From the NCBI RefSeq assembly GCF_005146945.1, contig NZ_SWMS01000015.1:62001-126000 (forward strand): a DNA stretch of 64,000 nucleotides. The letters are read 5' to 3'. This document shows, piece after piece, positions 1-7,997 of this stretch; within the stretch, counting starts at the first letter, position 1; each line of letters opens with the position of its first letter. This DNA is from Prauserella endophytica (GTDB lineage: Bacteria > Actinomycetota > Actinomycetes > Mycobacteriales > Pseudonocardiaceae). The translations under genes and the position numbers were made by a program. The notes below the pieces were generated by a model, which saw only the letters and a program-made list of their open reading frames with translations, had not been told where the DNA came from and made no database searches.

Positions 1-86
1 AACGGATCATGTCCCCACCTTCCCCCTCTCACCGGCCACGGGTCCGGCGATTTCCGGTCACGACCTTGCCCGCGGGGCGATAATGA

Positions 87-125
87 GTCCAACAAGTTGT
101 TCCGCCATGACTATGAGAGTTGCTC
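87..125 (+). promoter_or_regulatory. candidate LysR promoter/operator
   Basis: The 125 bp before the LysR gene hold a perfect 11-bp palindrome, AACAAGTTGTT, at 91-101. A GAGAG stretch lies just before the ATG at 126 and can serve as ribosome binding site. LysR regulators usually control their own gene and a divergent neighbour, but any neighbour lies off the window edge. Assigning the palindrome as an operator is inference. Confidence 0.35.
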
Positions 126-989
126 ATGAGCCTGAACCTGGCGCAGCTACGCGCGTTCGTCGCGGTGGCCGATGAGGGTGGCTTCGGTGCGGCGGCGGGC
201 GCGCTGGGGGTCAGCCAGTCCGCGGTCTCGCACGCGGTGGCGGCGCTCGAGAAGGCCGTCGGCCTCCCGGTGCTGTCCCGTGACCGCAGGCCGAGGCCGA
301 CGGCGTTCGGAGAGGACATCCTCGTGCACGCGAGGGCGGCGCTCTCGGCGGCGACCGCGATCACCACGCTCGCCGCCGAGCACACGGGGTCGGCGAAGGG
401 CACTGTTCGCCTCGCCGCGCCGCCGAGTGTGTGCCAGGGGCTGCTGCCCGCGTTGCTGGAGCACTGGGCCGCCGAGCTCCCGCACATCTCGGTGCAGCTG
501 TTCGAGGGCGAGGACGACGAGGTGGCCGAATGGCTGGGCAACGGCACGGCCGACGCCGCCGTGCTGGTGGACCCGGAGCGCGACACCGGAACCGTGGTCG
601 GCGAGGACGTCTTCCACGCTGTGGTGCGCCGGGATCACCCGCTCGCCGGCGAGGCCGCGATCTCGGTGGCCGACCTCGCCGACGACCCGCTGCTGCTCTC
701 GGCGGGCGGCTGCGAGCCGCACGTCCGGCGGCTCTTCCGCGCGGCGGGCACTCCGCTCAGGGCGACCCACCACGTGCGCGAGCTGGGGACGCTGCTGGCG
801 ATGGTGACGCACGGCGTTGGCGTGTCGGTGGCGCCGGGGCTGGTCTCCGCGTTGCTCGGCCGTGAGCTCGTGCTCGTGCCGCTGCGGGAGACGGTCGGCC
901 GCCGCCTGGTGCTGACCGGACCGCAGCACCAGCCCTGGCAGCCCGCGACCACCGCGCTGGTCGCGTCGGCCCGCCGCCGAACTCGGTGA
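126..989 (+). CDS. LysR-family transcriptional regulator
   Basis: This is a DNA-binding regulator of about 287 residues, normal for the LysR family. Residues 1-60 form the winged helix-turn-helix (LAQLRAFVAVADEGGF, then GVSQSAVSHAV). The rest is the periplasmic-binding-protein-like effector domain, starting near the KGTVRLAAPPSV stretch, with the late GVGVSVAPGLV motif typical of the fold. The ATG at 126 is preferred over the in-frame TTG at 120 because it follows a GAGAG and keeps the usual N-terminus. The effector cannot be read from the sequence. The gene ends 10 bp from the convergent STAS gene, so no direct target is visible in the window. Confidence 0.9.
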   Translation: MSLNLAQLRAFVAVADEGGFGAAAGALGVSQSAVSHAVAALEKAVGLPVLSRDRRPRPTAFGEDILVHARAALSAATAITTLAAEHTGSAKGTVRLAAPPSVCQGLLPALLEHWAAELPHISVQLFEGEDDEVAEWLGNGTADAAVLVDPERDTGTVVGEDVFHAVVRRDHPLAGEAAISVADLADDPLLLSAGGCEPHVRRLFRAAGTPLRATHHVRELGTLLAMVTHGVGVSVAPGLVSALLGRELVLVPLRETVGRRLVLTGPQHQPWQPATTALVASARRRTR

Positions 990-999
990 CTAGATCGAT

Positions 1000-1383
1000 T
1001 CAGTGGACGCGGGCGCCCGCCGCGATGCCCGCCTCGCTGACGGCGGCGATCGCCTCGCCCAGATCGGGGTAGACCGGCAGCGAGCGGTCGAGCCCCGTCA
1101 CGGACAGCGGGCGCAGCACCGGCTGGCGTCCCGTCAACGCCCACGGGAGCGCGCGCCGCCCCGCCGCGGTCGACAGCCGCACCAGCAGCGACAACCCCGC
1201 CGCGCCGAAGAAACTGGTCTCGGTCAGGTCGAGCACCAGGGAGCGCGCCACCCACAACTGCTCGTCGACACAGTCGCGCAACGCGGGCACGGCGATGATG
1301 TCGACCTCGCCCGCGACGTGCGTCACCACGAGCCCGGCCCGGCCGGGCTCGACTCTGATGTCGATGGTCCTGACGTCATCCAC
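1000..1383 (-). CDS. STAS-domain (anti-sigma factor antagonist-like) protein
   Basis: This 127-residue protein is essentially one STAS domain, the fold of SpoIIAA/RsbV antagonists that bind anti-sigma kinases. The core LVLDLTETSFFGAAGL aligns with the helix carrying the regulatory serine (DSSGL in SpoIIAA). Here that serine is Ala61, so the protein cannot be phosphorylated at the usual site. The start is GTG at 1383, with GGAAGG about 12 nt upstream. It is divergent from the sigma-factor operon at 1595. That context suggests partner switching for a stress sigma factor, but no anti-sigma kinase is present in the window. It could be a constitutive antagonist or have lost this function. Confidence 0.8.
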   Translation of the reverse strand: MDDVRTIDIRVEPGRAGLVVTHVAGEVDIIAVPALRDCVDEQLWVARSLVLDLTETSFFGAAGLSLLVRLSTAAGRRALPWALTGRQPVLRPLSVTGLDRSLPVYPDLGEAIAAVSEAGIAAGARVH

Positions 1384-1531
1384 TTGGTCGCCGCCTTCCG
1401 GTTGCTCGCGGTCTCGCGGAGAGCCGGCTGGGACACGGGTTGCTACAGCTCAACCACCTGCTGCGACCGTACGCGCACCGCGCGTCGGCACGCAAGACCG
1501 GTCACCGTTCGTGAATCGTCCATTATGGACT

Positions 1532-1558
1532 GTTTTGCGCTCGCCGCGGTCCGGGTAA
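1532..1558 (+). promoter_or_regulatory. candidate SigB/SigF-type promoter upstream of the sigma operon
   Basis: GTTT at 1532-1535 and GGGTAA at 1553-1558 are separated by 17 bp. This is close to the GNNT-N14-16-GGGTA(C/T) type promoter known for stress sigma factors in actinomycetes. It lies 36 bp before the ATG at 1595. An autoregulated sigma operon is the simplest reading. The spacer is 1 bp longer than usual. Confidence 0.5.
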
Positions 1559-1594
1559 CCGGCGGTCGCCACGAAGCGAGTGAAGGAGCTGACG

Positions 1595-2131
1595 ATGTCC
1601 GAACCGCGTGCGGAGGGGCCCGCCCTGGTGTGGGCGGGCGAGAGCGGCGCACCCGTCGTGCTCGTCCTGGACCCGTTGGGAGAGGCCAAACACGAGGAGA
1701 TCCCGCCCACGTGGAACGAGATCGCGGGTGACCGGCACGTCTGCTGGTGCCGGCTGCCCGTTGCGGGAGGGCTCACCGAAGCCGAGGAGCTGATGGCGGA
1801 TCCCGACGCGCTCGGCTCGCCGGTCGACATCGTGGTGAGCGGGCCGAACGCCTTCGATGGCCTCGACATGGCCGCGCGGCACACCGGCACGGTGCGATCC
1901 GTACTCCTCGTCGACCCGGAATCCCACAGCCTCCACGACGGCGAAGACCGAATGTCCACACGGAGGAGTGAACTCGAGGGCGCCGGGATCACGGTCACCG
2001 TCGTCGCGCGCACCTTCGAGGGCGACCGCGACCGGATCGGACCGCCGCTGCCGCTGGGACATCCCGACGTCGTGCAGGAAGTTCACAGCACGCTGACCGC
2101 ATTGGACGCCACAAGCCGTGGCGGTGTGTGA
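1595..2131 (+). CDS. hypothetical protein, alpha/beta-hydrolase-like remnant fold
   Basis: This 178-residue protein is not recognised as a named family. Its layout resembles a shortened alpha/beta hydrolase: an early beta strand (APVVLVLDPLG), a region VDIVVSGPNAFDGLDMAARH where a nucleophile elbow would sit, and a later strand SVLLVDPESHS. No G-x-S-x-G elbow is visible, so hydrolase activity is unlikely. GAAGGAG lies 5 nt before the ATG at 1595, which decides this start over the in-frame GTG at 1580. It sits directly before the sigma gene and probably shares its message. A regulatory role toward the sigma factor is only a guess from position. Confidence 0.7.
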   Translation: MSEPRAEGPALVWAGESGAPVVLVLDPLGEAKHEEIPPTWNEIAGDRHVCWCRLPVAGGLTEAEELMADPDALGSPVDIVVSGPNAFDGLDMAARHTGTVRSVLLVDPESHSLHDGEDRMSTRRSELEGAGITVTVVARTFEGDRDRIGPPLPLGHPDVVQEVHSTLTALDATSRGGV

Positions 2132-2159
2132 CCCGCAGCGGAGCGGGGTAGCCGTTCCC

Positions 2160-2951
2160 GTGACGTCCGAGCAGCAGCCTCAGCCGGAGGTGCCGGAGCA
2201 AGGACGCGGTTACGAGGACGTGGCGCCCCTTCTGACGGAGCTCGCCGCGCTCCCGAGGGAGGATCCTCGGCACACTGCCTTGCGCGAGGAGGTCATCACC
2301 CGGTGCCTCCCGCTGGCCGAGCACATCGCTCGCCGGTTCTCCGGCCGCGGCGAGTCCCGCGACGACCTCCTACAGGTGGCCAGGCTCGGGCTGCTCAACG
2401 CGATCGACCGGTTCGACACGAGCCGGGGCACGGAGTTCGTCGCGTTCGCCGTGCCGACGATCATGGGCGAGGTGCGCAGGCACTTCCGCGACGCGAGCTG
2501 GGCCGTGCGCGTGCCACGCAGGCTGAAGGAACTGCACCTCGCGCTCAGCCAGACCAGCGGCAGGCTCGCCCAGCGGCTCGGCAGGGCGCCGACGCCGAGC
2601 GAGCTCGCCGCCGAGCTGGATCTCGACCCCGAGGACGTCTGGGAGGGACTGCTCGCGGGCAACGCCTACCAGTCGGTGTCGATGGACGCGGCACACAACG
2701 AGGACGGCACCCTGCCACTGGCGGAGACGGTCGGCGAGGACGACGCCGAGCTGGAGCACGTGGAGTACCACGAGTCCCTGCAACCGCTGCTGGCGCAGCT
2801 GCCCGAGCGCGAGCGGCGCGTTCTGATCCTGCGCTTCTACGGCAACATGACCCAGACCCAGATCGCCGAGCGCGTCGGGATCTCGCAGATGCACGTCTCC
2901 CGGCTCCTGGCGCGCACGCTCGCGTTTCTGCGGGCCAGGCTCACGGAATAG
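2160..2951 (+). CDS. sigF: RNA polymerase sigma factor, SigB/SigF/SpoIIAC type
   Basis: This alternative sigma factor directs RNA polymerase to stress or late-growth promoters. Region 2 is visible as DDLLQVARLGLLNAIDRFD and VAFAVPTIMGEVRRHFRD, region 3 as GRAPTPSELAAELDL, and region 4 as LPERERRVLILRFYGNMTQ followed by the HTH IAERVGISQMHVSRLLART. The length, about 263 residues, fits the SigB/F group. GTG 2160 is preferred. An in-frame GTG at 2118 would overlap the previous gene by 14 nt and add an unlikely Cys/Arg-containing tail. Two promoters of the matching type lie at 1532-1558 and 2955-2980. The symbol denotes the family; orthology to one named SigF was not tested. Confidence 0.88.
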   Translation: MTSEQQPQPEVPEQGRGYEDVAPLLTELAALPREDPRHTALREEVITRCLPLAEHIARRFSGRGESRDDLLQVARLGLLNAIDRFDTSRGTEFVAFAVPTIMGEVRRHFRDASWAVRVPRRLKELHLALSQTSGRLAQRLGRAPTPSELAAELDLDPEDVWEGLLAGNAYQSVSMDAAHNEDGTLPLAETVGEDDAELEHVEYHESLQPLLAQLPERERRVLILRFYGNMTQTQIAERVGISQMHVSRLLARTLAFLRARLTE

Positions 2952-2954
2952 CCC

Positions 2955-2980
2955 GTTTGGCCGTCCGGCACGGAGGGTAC
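2955..2980 (+). promoter_or_regulatory. stress-sigma (GTTT-N16-GGGTAC) promoter
   Basis: GTTT at 2955-2958, a 16-bp spacer and GGGTAC at 2975-2980 match the consensus of actinomycete SigB/SigF promoters exactly. Transcription would start near 2988-2991, almost at the ATG of the decayed oxidoreductase, and run into the molybdenum hydroxylase genes. The site begins 4 bp after the stop codon of the sigma gene. Use by that sigma factor is an inference from proximity. Confidence 0.65.
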
Positions 2981-2990
2981 TAGCGAGAGC

Positions 2991-3506
2991 ATGGTGAGCA
3001 TCGGCTACGCCTCGGCCTGCGACGAGTTCCGGCCGCACGAGCTCGTGGACCGGGCGAGGCAGGCCGAACAGGCGGGGCTCGAGCGCCGGTGGATCTCCGA
3101 GAGCCACCGGCCGTTCGTCCGGTCGGTGATCGGAGCCCACTCTCAGCCGACCTCCCTGCCCGTCACCACAGCCGCGGCCTGTTCGCCGATCCGCGCCCAC
3201 CCCGCCGTGATCGCGCAGGCCACGGCGACGGCCGCCGTGCAGTGCCACGGTGGGTTCACCCCGGACCCCGACACCGCCGGAGCGCGCCGACCCCCACGCG
3301 ACCGGCAGTCGGTGGTCAGCGAGTCGGTGGATCTCATCAGGGCGCTGCACGACGGCGAGGAAGTGCTCGTGTCGATCAGCATGAGCGCGCTGAACCCCAA
3401 GGGGGCCAGGCCCGCCGGGACGAAGGCCCGCGGCCTGTGCACCGTCGTGCCCGGCATCGACACGGGCCACGACGAGAACGTGCCCCCGAACGTGCCCCTG
3501 GACTGA
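2991..3506 (+). pseudogene. decayed F420-dependent LLM-class oxidoreductase (G6PDH-like family)
   Basis: The 171-residue reading frame begins like F420-dependent luciferase-like oxidoreductases of the glucose-6-phosphate dehydrogenase-related family (ELVDRARQAEQAGLE, then SVIGAHSQPTSLPVTT, RAHPAVIAQATATAAVQ, SVDLIRALHDGEEV). Family members are about 320 residues. Here the segment after RWISES has lost the usual DHFHPW region, the expected glycine-rich cofactor segment reads as unrelated sequence, and the C-terminal half has been replaced by about 45 unrelated residues. The frame stays open, but a working barrel is not possible. It sits between a stress-type promoter and the hydroxylase genes, so it may persist as a leader or coupling ORF. 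The family call rests on remembered motifs. Confidence 0.6.
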
Positions 3507-3507
3507 C

Positions 3508-4038
3508 ATGGCCGACACCGAGTCCGAGATCACCCTCCTCGTCGACGGCGTGCGCCGCTCGCTGGCGGTCGACAACCGCGTGACGCTGCTCGACGCGCTG
3601 CGCGATCGGCTCGGCGTCACCTCGCCCAAGAAGGGCTGTGACCACGGTCAGTGCGGCGCGTGCACGGTGCTGCTCGATGGGCGGCGGGTGACCACGTGCC
3701 TCACGTTCGCGGTCGCCTGCGACGGCGCGGAGGTCACCACGAGCGCGGGCCTCGCCACCGACGGGCGGCTGCATCCGCTGCACCAGGCGTTCCTCGACCA
3801 CGACGGCTTCCAGTGCGGCTACTGCACTCCCGGCCAGATCTGCTCGGCCGCGGGCCTGCTCGACGAGGCCGGGGCCGGCTGGCCGAGCGCGGTCACCGCC
3901 GACGTGCGCACCGCACCCGCGCTCGACGAGGAGGAGATCCGCGAGCGGATGAGCGGCAACCTGTGCCGGTGCGGCGCCTACGTCAACATCGTCGCCGCGA
4001 TCTCCGAGGTGGCCGCGAAGGCGGAGCCCGCGCCGTGA
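3508..4038 (+). CDS. molybdenum hydroxylase iron-sulfur subunit (PaoA/CoxS-like)
   Basis: This is the small electron-transfer subunit of a xanthine-dehydrogenase-family molybdenum hydroxylase, 176 residues. Cys44, Cys49, Cys52 and Cys64 form the plant-type [2Fe-2S] site (GCDHGQCGAC). Cys103, Cys106, Cys153 and Cys155 form the second [2Fe-2S] site (QCGYCTPGQ and GNLCRCGAY). The start ATG follows the stop of the preceding remnant by 1 nt, and its own stop overlaps the GTG of the FAD subunit, so the genes are coupled. No Tat signal is obvious, unlike E. coli PaoA, so the enzyme is probably cytoplasmic. The substrate (aldehyde, purine or other) cannot be read from this subunit. Confidence 0.93.
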   Translation: MADTESEITLLVDGVRRSLAVDNRVTLLDALRDRLGVTSPKKGCDHGQCGACTVLLDGRRVTTCLTFAVACDGAEVTTSAGLATDGRLHPLHQAFLDHDGFQCGYCTPGQICSAAGLLDEAGAGWPSAVTADVRTAPALDEEEIRERMSGNLCRCGAYVNIVAAISEVAAKAEPAP

Positions 4039-5027
4039 TCCCCTTCGACTATCGCCGGGCCGACGACGTGGACAGCGCCGTCGCCACGGTGACGGGCAAC
4101 CCCCGGGCCGCGTTCCTCGGCGGCGGCACCAACCTCGTCGACCACATGAAGCTCGGAATCGCCGAGCCGGAGCTGCTGGTCGACGTCACCGGGCTGCCGC
4201 TGGACCGCGTCGAGGAGCTGCCGGACGGCGGCCTGCGGATCGGGACGAACGTGCGCAACAGCGACCTCGCCGCCCACCCGCTCGTGCGCGAGCGGTACCC
4301 GGTGCTGGCGCAGGCCGTGCTCGCGGGCGCGTCCGGGCAGCTGCGCAACCTCGCGACCACCGGCGGGAACCTGTTGCAGCGCACGCGATGCGTGTACTTC
4401 CAGGACGTCACCACGCCGTGCAACAAGCGCACCCCCGGTGAGGGCTGCGCCGCACTGCACGGCTACACGCGTTACCACGCCGTGCTCGGCGCCTCACCGC
4501 ACTGCGTGGCCGTGCACCCCTCCGACCTGGCCGTGGCGCTGACCGCCCTCGACGCGGTGGTGCGGGTGCGCAGGGCCGACGGCGAGCGCACCGTGCGCGC
4601 GTCCGCGCTGCACCGCCTTCCCGGCGCCCACGCCGAACGGGACACCGTGCTCGAGCACGGGGAGCTGATCACCGCCGTCGACCTGCCCCCGCTGCGGTTC
4701 GCGGCGAACTCGCGGTACCGCAAGGCCAGGGACCGCGCGTCGTACGCCTTCGCGCTCGTGTCGGTGGCCGCGGCACTCGACGTCGCCGACGGCAGGGTCC
4801 GCGACGTGCGGCTCGCGCTCGGCGGTGTAGCCCACAAGCCGTGGCACGCCACGCTCGCCGAGCACGCGATGCGAGGTGGACCGGCCACTGTGGACGCCTT
4901 CCAGGCCGCGGCCGATGCCGAGCTCGCGGAGGCGGAACCGTTGCCGGACAACGGGTTCAAGCTCAAGCTCGCCCGCAACATGATCGTGTCGGCACTTCGC
5001 GGGCTGGCCGGGGAGGACGCGCCGTGA
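4035..5027 (+). CDS. molybdenum hydroxylase FAD-binding subunit (PaoB-like)
   Basis: The 330-residue middle subunit carries FAD between the iron-sulfur clusters and the external acceptor. The FAD-binding PCMH motif is FLGGGTNLVDHMKLG, followed by GASGQLRNLATTGGNLLQRT. A cysteine-rich insert with four cysteines (TRCVYFQD, PCNKRTPG, EGC, SPHC) matches the extra [4Fe-4S] cluster region of the PaoB group, so this is aldehyde-oxidoreductase-like rather than a CO dehydrogenase medium subunit. The C-terminal CO-dehydrogenase flavoprotein domain follows. The GTG start overlaps the upstream stop (GTGA), and the same arrangement links it to the next gene. Confidence 0.9.
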   Translation: MIPFDYRRADDVDSAVATVTGNPRAAFLGGGTNLVDHMKLGIAEPELLVDVTGLPLDRVEELPDGGLRIGTNVRNSDLAAHPLVRERYPVLAQAVLAGASGQLRNLATTGGNLLQRTRCVYFQDVTTPCNKRTPGEGCAALHGYTRYHAVLGASPHCVAVHPSDLAVALTALDAVVRVRRADGERTVRASALHRLPGAHAERDTVLEHGELITAVDLPPLRFAANSRYRKARDRASYAFALVSVAAALDVADGRVRDVRLALGGVAHKPWHATLAEHAMRGGPATVDAFQAAADAELAEAEPLPDNGFKLKLARNMIVSALRGLAGEDAP

Positions 5028-7108
5028 CGGGACTGCTGCGACCACGGTCGATCGGCGCCAACCGGCAGCGGGTGGACGGACCCGCGAAGGTCACCGGCAC
5101 CGCCCCGTACGCCTACGAGCATCCCGTGCCGAACCCCGCGTACCTCCACCCCGTCCAGGCGACCATCGCGCGCGGCGACATCACGGACATGCGCACCGAC
5201 GAGGCCGTCGGGCTCGATGGCGTGCTGGCCGTGCTCACCCCCTTCGACGCGCCGAGGCTGGAGACCGGGCAGGACGCCGAGCTGGAGATCCTCCAGTCCC
5301 CCGAGGTGCACTTCCGGGGCCAGCTGATCGGTGCCGTGGTGGCCGAGACACCCGAGATCGCCAGGCAGGCGGCCGGCCTGGTGCGGGTGAGCTACGCGCG
5401 GCGGGACCACGACGTGTCGCTGTCGGCCGACCGTTCCGATCTCTACCGTCCCGACGAGGTCAACGCGGGCGGCGAGACGGACACCCGGCAGGGCGATCCG
5501 GACGGCGCGTTCGCCGGTGCGGCCAGGGCCGTCGACGCGACCTACACCACGCCGATGTACCACAACAACCCCATGGAGCCGCACACGACGGTCGCGTCGT
5601 GGGACTCGACGGGGCTCACGATCTACGACTCGACGCAGGGCGTGCACACGATGCGGCAGGTGGTCGCCTCGACGTTCGGCATCGAGGAGAGCGACATCCG
5701 GGTGGTCGCGCCGTACGTGGGCGGCGGGTTCGGCTCGAAGGGCACGCCGCACGCCAACATCGTGCTCACCGTGCTCGCGGCCAAGCGCATGGCCGGCAGA
5801 CCGGTGAAGTACGCGCTCACGCGGCAGCAGATGTTCTCGTTCGTCGGCTACCGGACGCCGACCATCCAGCGGGTCCGGCTCGGCGCCGACGAACACGGCA
5901 GGCTCGTCTCGCTCAGCAACCACGTCGTCGAGCAGACCTCGCGGATCAAGGAGTACGCCGAGCAGAGCTGCGAGCCGGCCAGGAAAATGTACGCCGCGCC
6001 GAACCGCGGGACCAGCCACCGCCTCGCGCCGCTCGACGTGCCGGTGCCGTCGTGGATGCGCGCGCCCGGGGAGTGCCCCGGCATGTTCGCGCCCGAGGTC
6101 GCGATGGACGAGCTGGCACAGGCCTGCGACCTGGACCCGATCGAGCTGCGCGTGCGCAACGAACCCGAGACCGACCCCGCCTCGGGGCTGCCGTTCTCCA
6201 GCCGCAACCTCGTCGCCTGCCTGCGCGAGGGCGCGCGCCGCTTCGGCTGGGCCGGGCGGCCCGCCCTGGCGCGCTCGACGCTGGAGGGCGGCTGGTGGGT
6301 CGGCACGGGCGTGGCGAGCTCGGCCTACCCGGTGCACCAGTCGCCAGGGTCTTCGACGGCCACCGTCCGGTTCACCGCGGACCGGCGCTACGAGGTGCGC
6401 ATCGGTGCGGTCGACATCGGCACCGGCGCGTGGACGGCCCTGACCCAGATCGCGGCCGACGCGCTCGACGTGCCGTTCGAGGACGTCGACCTGCGCATCG
6501 GCGACACCGGCCTGCCGGCCGCGGCCGTGGCGGGCGGGTCGTCGGGGATCACGAACTGGGGCTGGGCGATCGTCGAGGCCGCGAGAGCGTTCCGCGAGAA
6601 GTTCGGCGCCGGCCCGAGTCCTGGCGACGAACGGACGGCGACGCAGCCGGAGAACCCGCACACCGAGCGGTTCGCCATGAGCGCCTACGGCGCGCAGTTC
6701 GCCGAGGTCCGGGTCGACACCGACACCGGCGAGGTCAGGGTCCCGCGGCTGCTCGGCGTGTTCGCGGCCGGGCGGATCGTCAACCCCCGCACCGCGCGCT
6801 CGCAGTTCGTCGGCGGGATGACGATGGGACTGTCGATGGCGCTGCACGAGGAGAGCGTGACCGACGAGCGGTTCGGCTTCGTCGTGAACCACGACCTCGC
6901 CGAGTACCACATCGCCGCGTGCGCGGACGTGCGGTCGGTCGAGGCGCACTGGCTCGACGAGCACGATCCGTACGTCAATCCCATGGGCACCAAGGGGATC
7001 GGGGAGATCGGCATCGTCGGCACGGCGGCCGCCATCGCCAACGCCGCCTACCACGCGACGGGTGTGCGGGTGCGGGACCTGCCGATCACTGCCGACAAGT
7101 TCCTGTGA
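5024..7108 (+). CDS. molybdenum hydroxylase large (molybdopterin) subunit, PaoC-like
   Basis: This 694-residue catalytic subunit binds the molybdenum cytosine-dinucleotide cofactor and hydroxylates an aldehyde or N-heterocycle with water. It has the aldehyde oxidase a/b hammerhead domain at residues about 15-130, then the cofactor domain with YVGGGFGSKG and MRAPGECPG. The base-catalyst motif GTKGIGEIG near the C-terminus puts the essential Glu at residue 661. The family layout matches PaoC/YagR. The GTG at 5024 overlaps the FAD-gene stop by 4 nt. No XdhC-like cofactor-inserting chaperone gene follows, so that factor must be elsewhere. The operon is likely read from the stress-type promoter at 2955-2980. 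Confidence 0.92.
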   Translation: MTGLLRPRSIGANRQRVDGPAKVTGTAPYAYEHPVPNPAYLHPVQATIARGDITDMRTDEAVGLDGVLAVLTPFDAPRLETGQDAELEILQSPEVHFRGQLIGAVVAETPEIARQAAGLVRVSYARRDHDVSLSADRSDLYRPDEVNAGGETDTRQGDPDGAFAGAARAVDATYTTPMYHNNPMEPHTTVASWDSTGLTIYDSTQGVHTMRQVVASTFGIEESDIRVVAPYVGGGFGSKGTPHANIVLTVLAAKRMAGRPVKYALTRQQMFSFVGYRTPTIQRVRLGADEHGRLVSLSNHVVEQTSRIKEYAEQSCEPARKMYAAPNRGTSHRLAPLDVPVPSWMRAPGECPGMFAPEVAMDELAQACDLDPIELRVRNEPETDPASGLPFSSRNLVACLREGARRFGWAGRPALARSTLEGGWWVGTGVASSAYPVHQSPGSSTATVRFTADRRYEVRIGAVDIGTGAWTALTQIAADALDVPFEDVDLRIGDTGLPAAAVAGGSSGITNWGWAIVEAARAFREKFGAGPSPGDERTATQPENPHTERFAMSAYGAQFAEVRVDTDTGEVRVPRLLGVFAAGRIVNPRTARSQFVGGMTMGLSMALHEESVTDERFGFVVNHDLAEYHIAACADVRSVEAHWLDEHDPYVNPMGTKGIGEIGIVGTAAAIANAAYHATGVRVRDLPITADKFL

Positions 7109-7136
7109 GCACAGTGAGTCGAGGAGGGGTTCGTTC

Positions 7137-7982
7137 GTGAGCCAGCCAGCACAGAGCCAGCAGCCGCCGGGCGAGACGGGGCCGATGGAGCCCCGTCCGC
7201 GCGACGAGATGACCGACTACGTCGGCCGCGATCTGCTCAAGGGAAGGCGGGCACTGATCACCGGCGGTGACTCCGGGATCGGGCGCGCCGTGGCCGTGGC
7301 CTTCGCGAAGGAGGGCGCGGACGTGGCGATCGCCTACCTGAGCGAGGACGCCGACGCCGAGCACACGAAGAAGCTCGTCGAGGAGCAGGGCAGGCGGTGT
7401 GTGCTGCTGCGCGGAGATCTCGCCGAGGCCCGGCAGTGCACCCGCGTGGTCGAGGAGACCGTGCGGGAGCTGGGCGGGCTCGACCTGCTCGTCAACAACG
7501 TCGCGACGCAGCGGGAGCTGGAGTCGGTCGACGAGCTGACCGACGAACAGTGGACGCACACGTTCGACGTCAACATGCACAGCTACTTCCGGGTCACCGC
7601 GGCGGCGCTGAAGCACCTGCCGGAGGGCAGCGCGATCGTCAACACGGGCTCGGTGAACGGCTTGCGCGGCAACAAGAAGCTCATCGACTACTCGGCGACG
7701 AAGGGCGCCATCCACGCGTGGACGATGGCGATGGCGCAGGCGCTCGCCCCACGCGGGATCCGGATCAACTGCGTCGCACCGGGTCCGGTGTGGACACCGC
7801 TCATCCCGTCGACGATGTCGGAGGAGCACGTCGAGAAGTTCGGAGGGAACGTCCCGCTCGGGCGCCCGGCCGACCCGGACGAGCTGGCGCCGTCGTTCGT
7901 CTTCCTGGCGGCCGAGCGGCTGTCGTCGTACTACACCGGCGAGGTCATCGCCGCGCTCGGTGGCGAGACCACGCCGGGCTGA
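7137..7982 (+). CDS. SDR-family oxidoreductase (YghA/GspA39-like)
   Basis: This short-chain dehydrogenase of 281 residues belongs to the longer subgroup with a 45-residue N-terminal extension, like YghA and general stress protein 39. The dinucleotide-binding motif is TGGDSGIGRAVA, the structural motif is NNVA, the catalytic serine is in NTGSVNG and the catalytic Tyr/Lys pair is YSATK. GAGGAGGGG lies about 8 nt before the GTG at 7137, which fixes this start. It follows the hydroxylase genes by 28 bp and may be the fourth gene of that transcript. The substrate is unknown; stress-linked aldehyde or alcohol metabolism would fit the family and context. Confidence 0.9.
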   Translation: MSQPAQSQQPPGETGPMEPRPRDEMTDYVGRDLLKGRRALITGGDSGIGRAVAVAFAKEGADVAIAYLSEDADAEHTKKLVEEQGRRCVLLRGDLAEARQCTRVVEETVRELGGLDLLVNNVATQRELESVDELTDEQWTHTFDVNMHSYFRVTAAALKHLPEGSAIVNTGSVNGLRGNKKLIDYSATKGAIHAWTMAMAQALAPRGIRINCVAPGPVWTPLIPSTMSEEHVEKFGGNVPLGRPADPDELAPSFVFLAAERLSSYYTGEVIAALGGETTPG

Positions 7983-7997
7983 CGGAAGGAGGAACCC

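Noticed and set aside
4472-7054. 860-codon open frame antisense to the hydroxylase large subunit
   Set aside because: Its product is rich in Arg, His and Gly with no domain, and the opposite strand carries all hydroxylase motifs. Long antisense frames are normal at this GC content.
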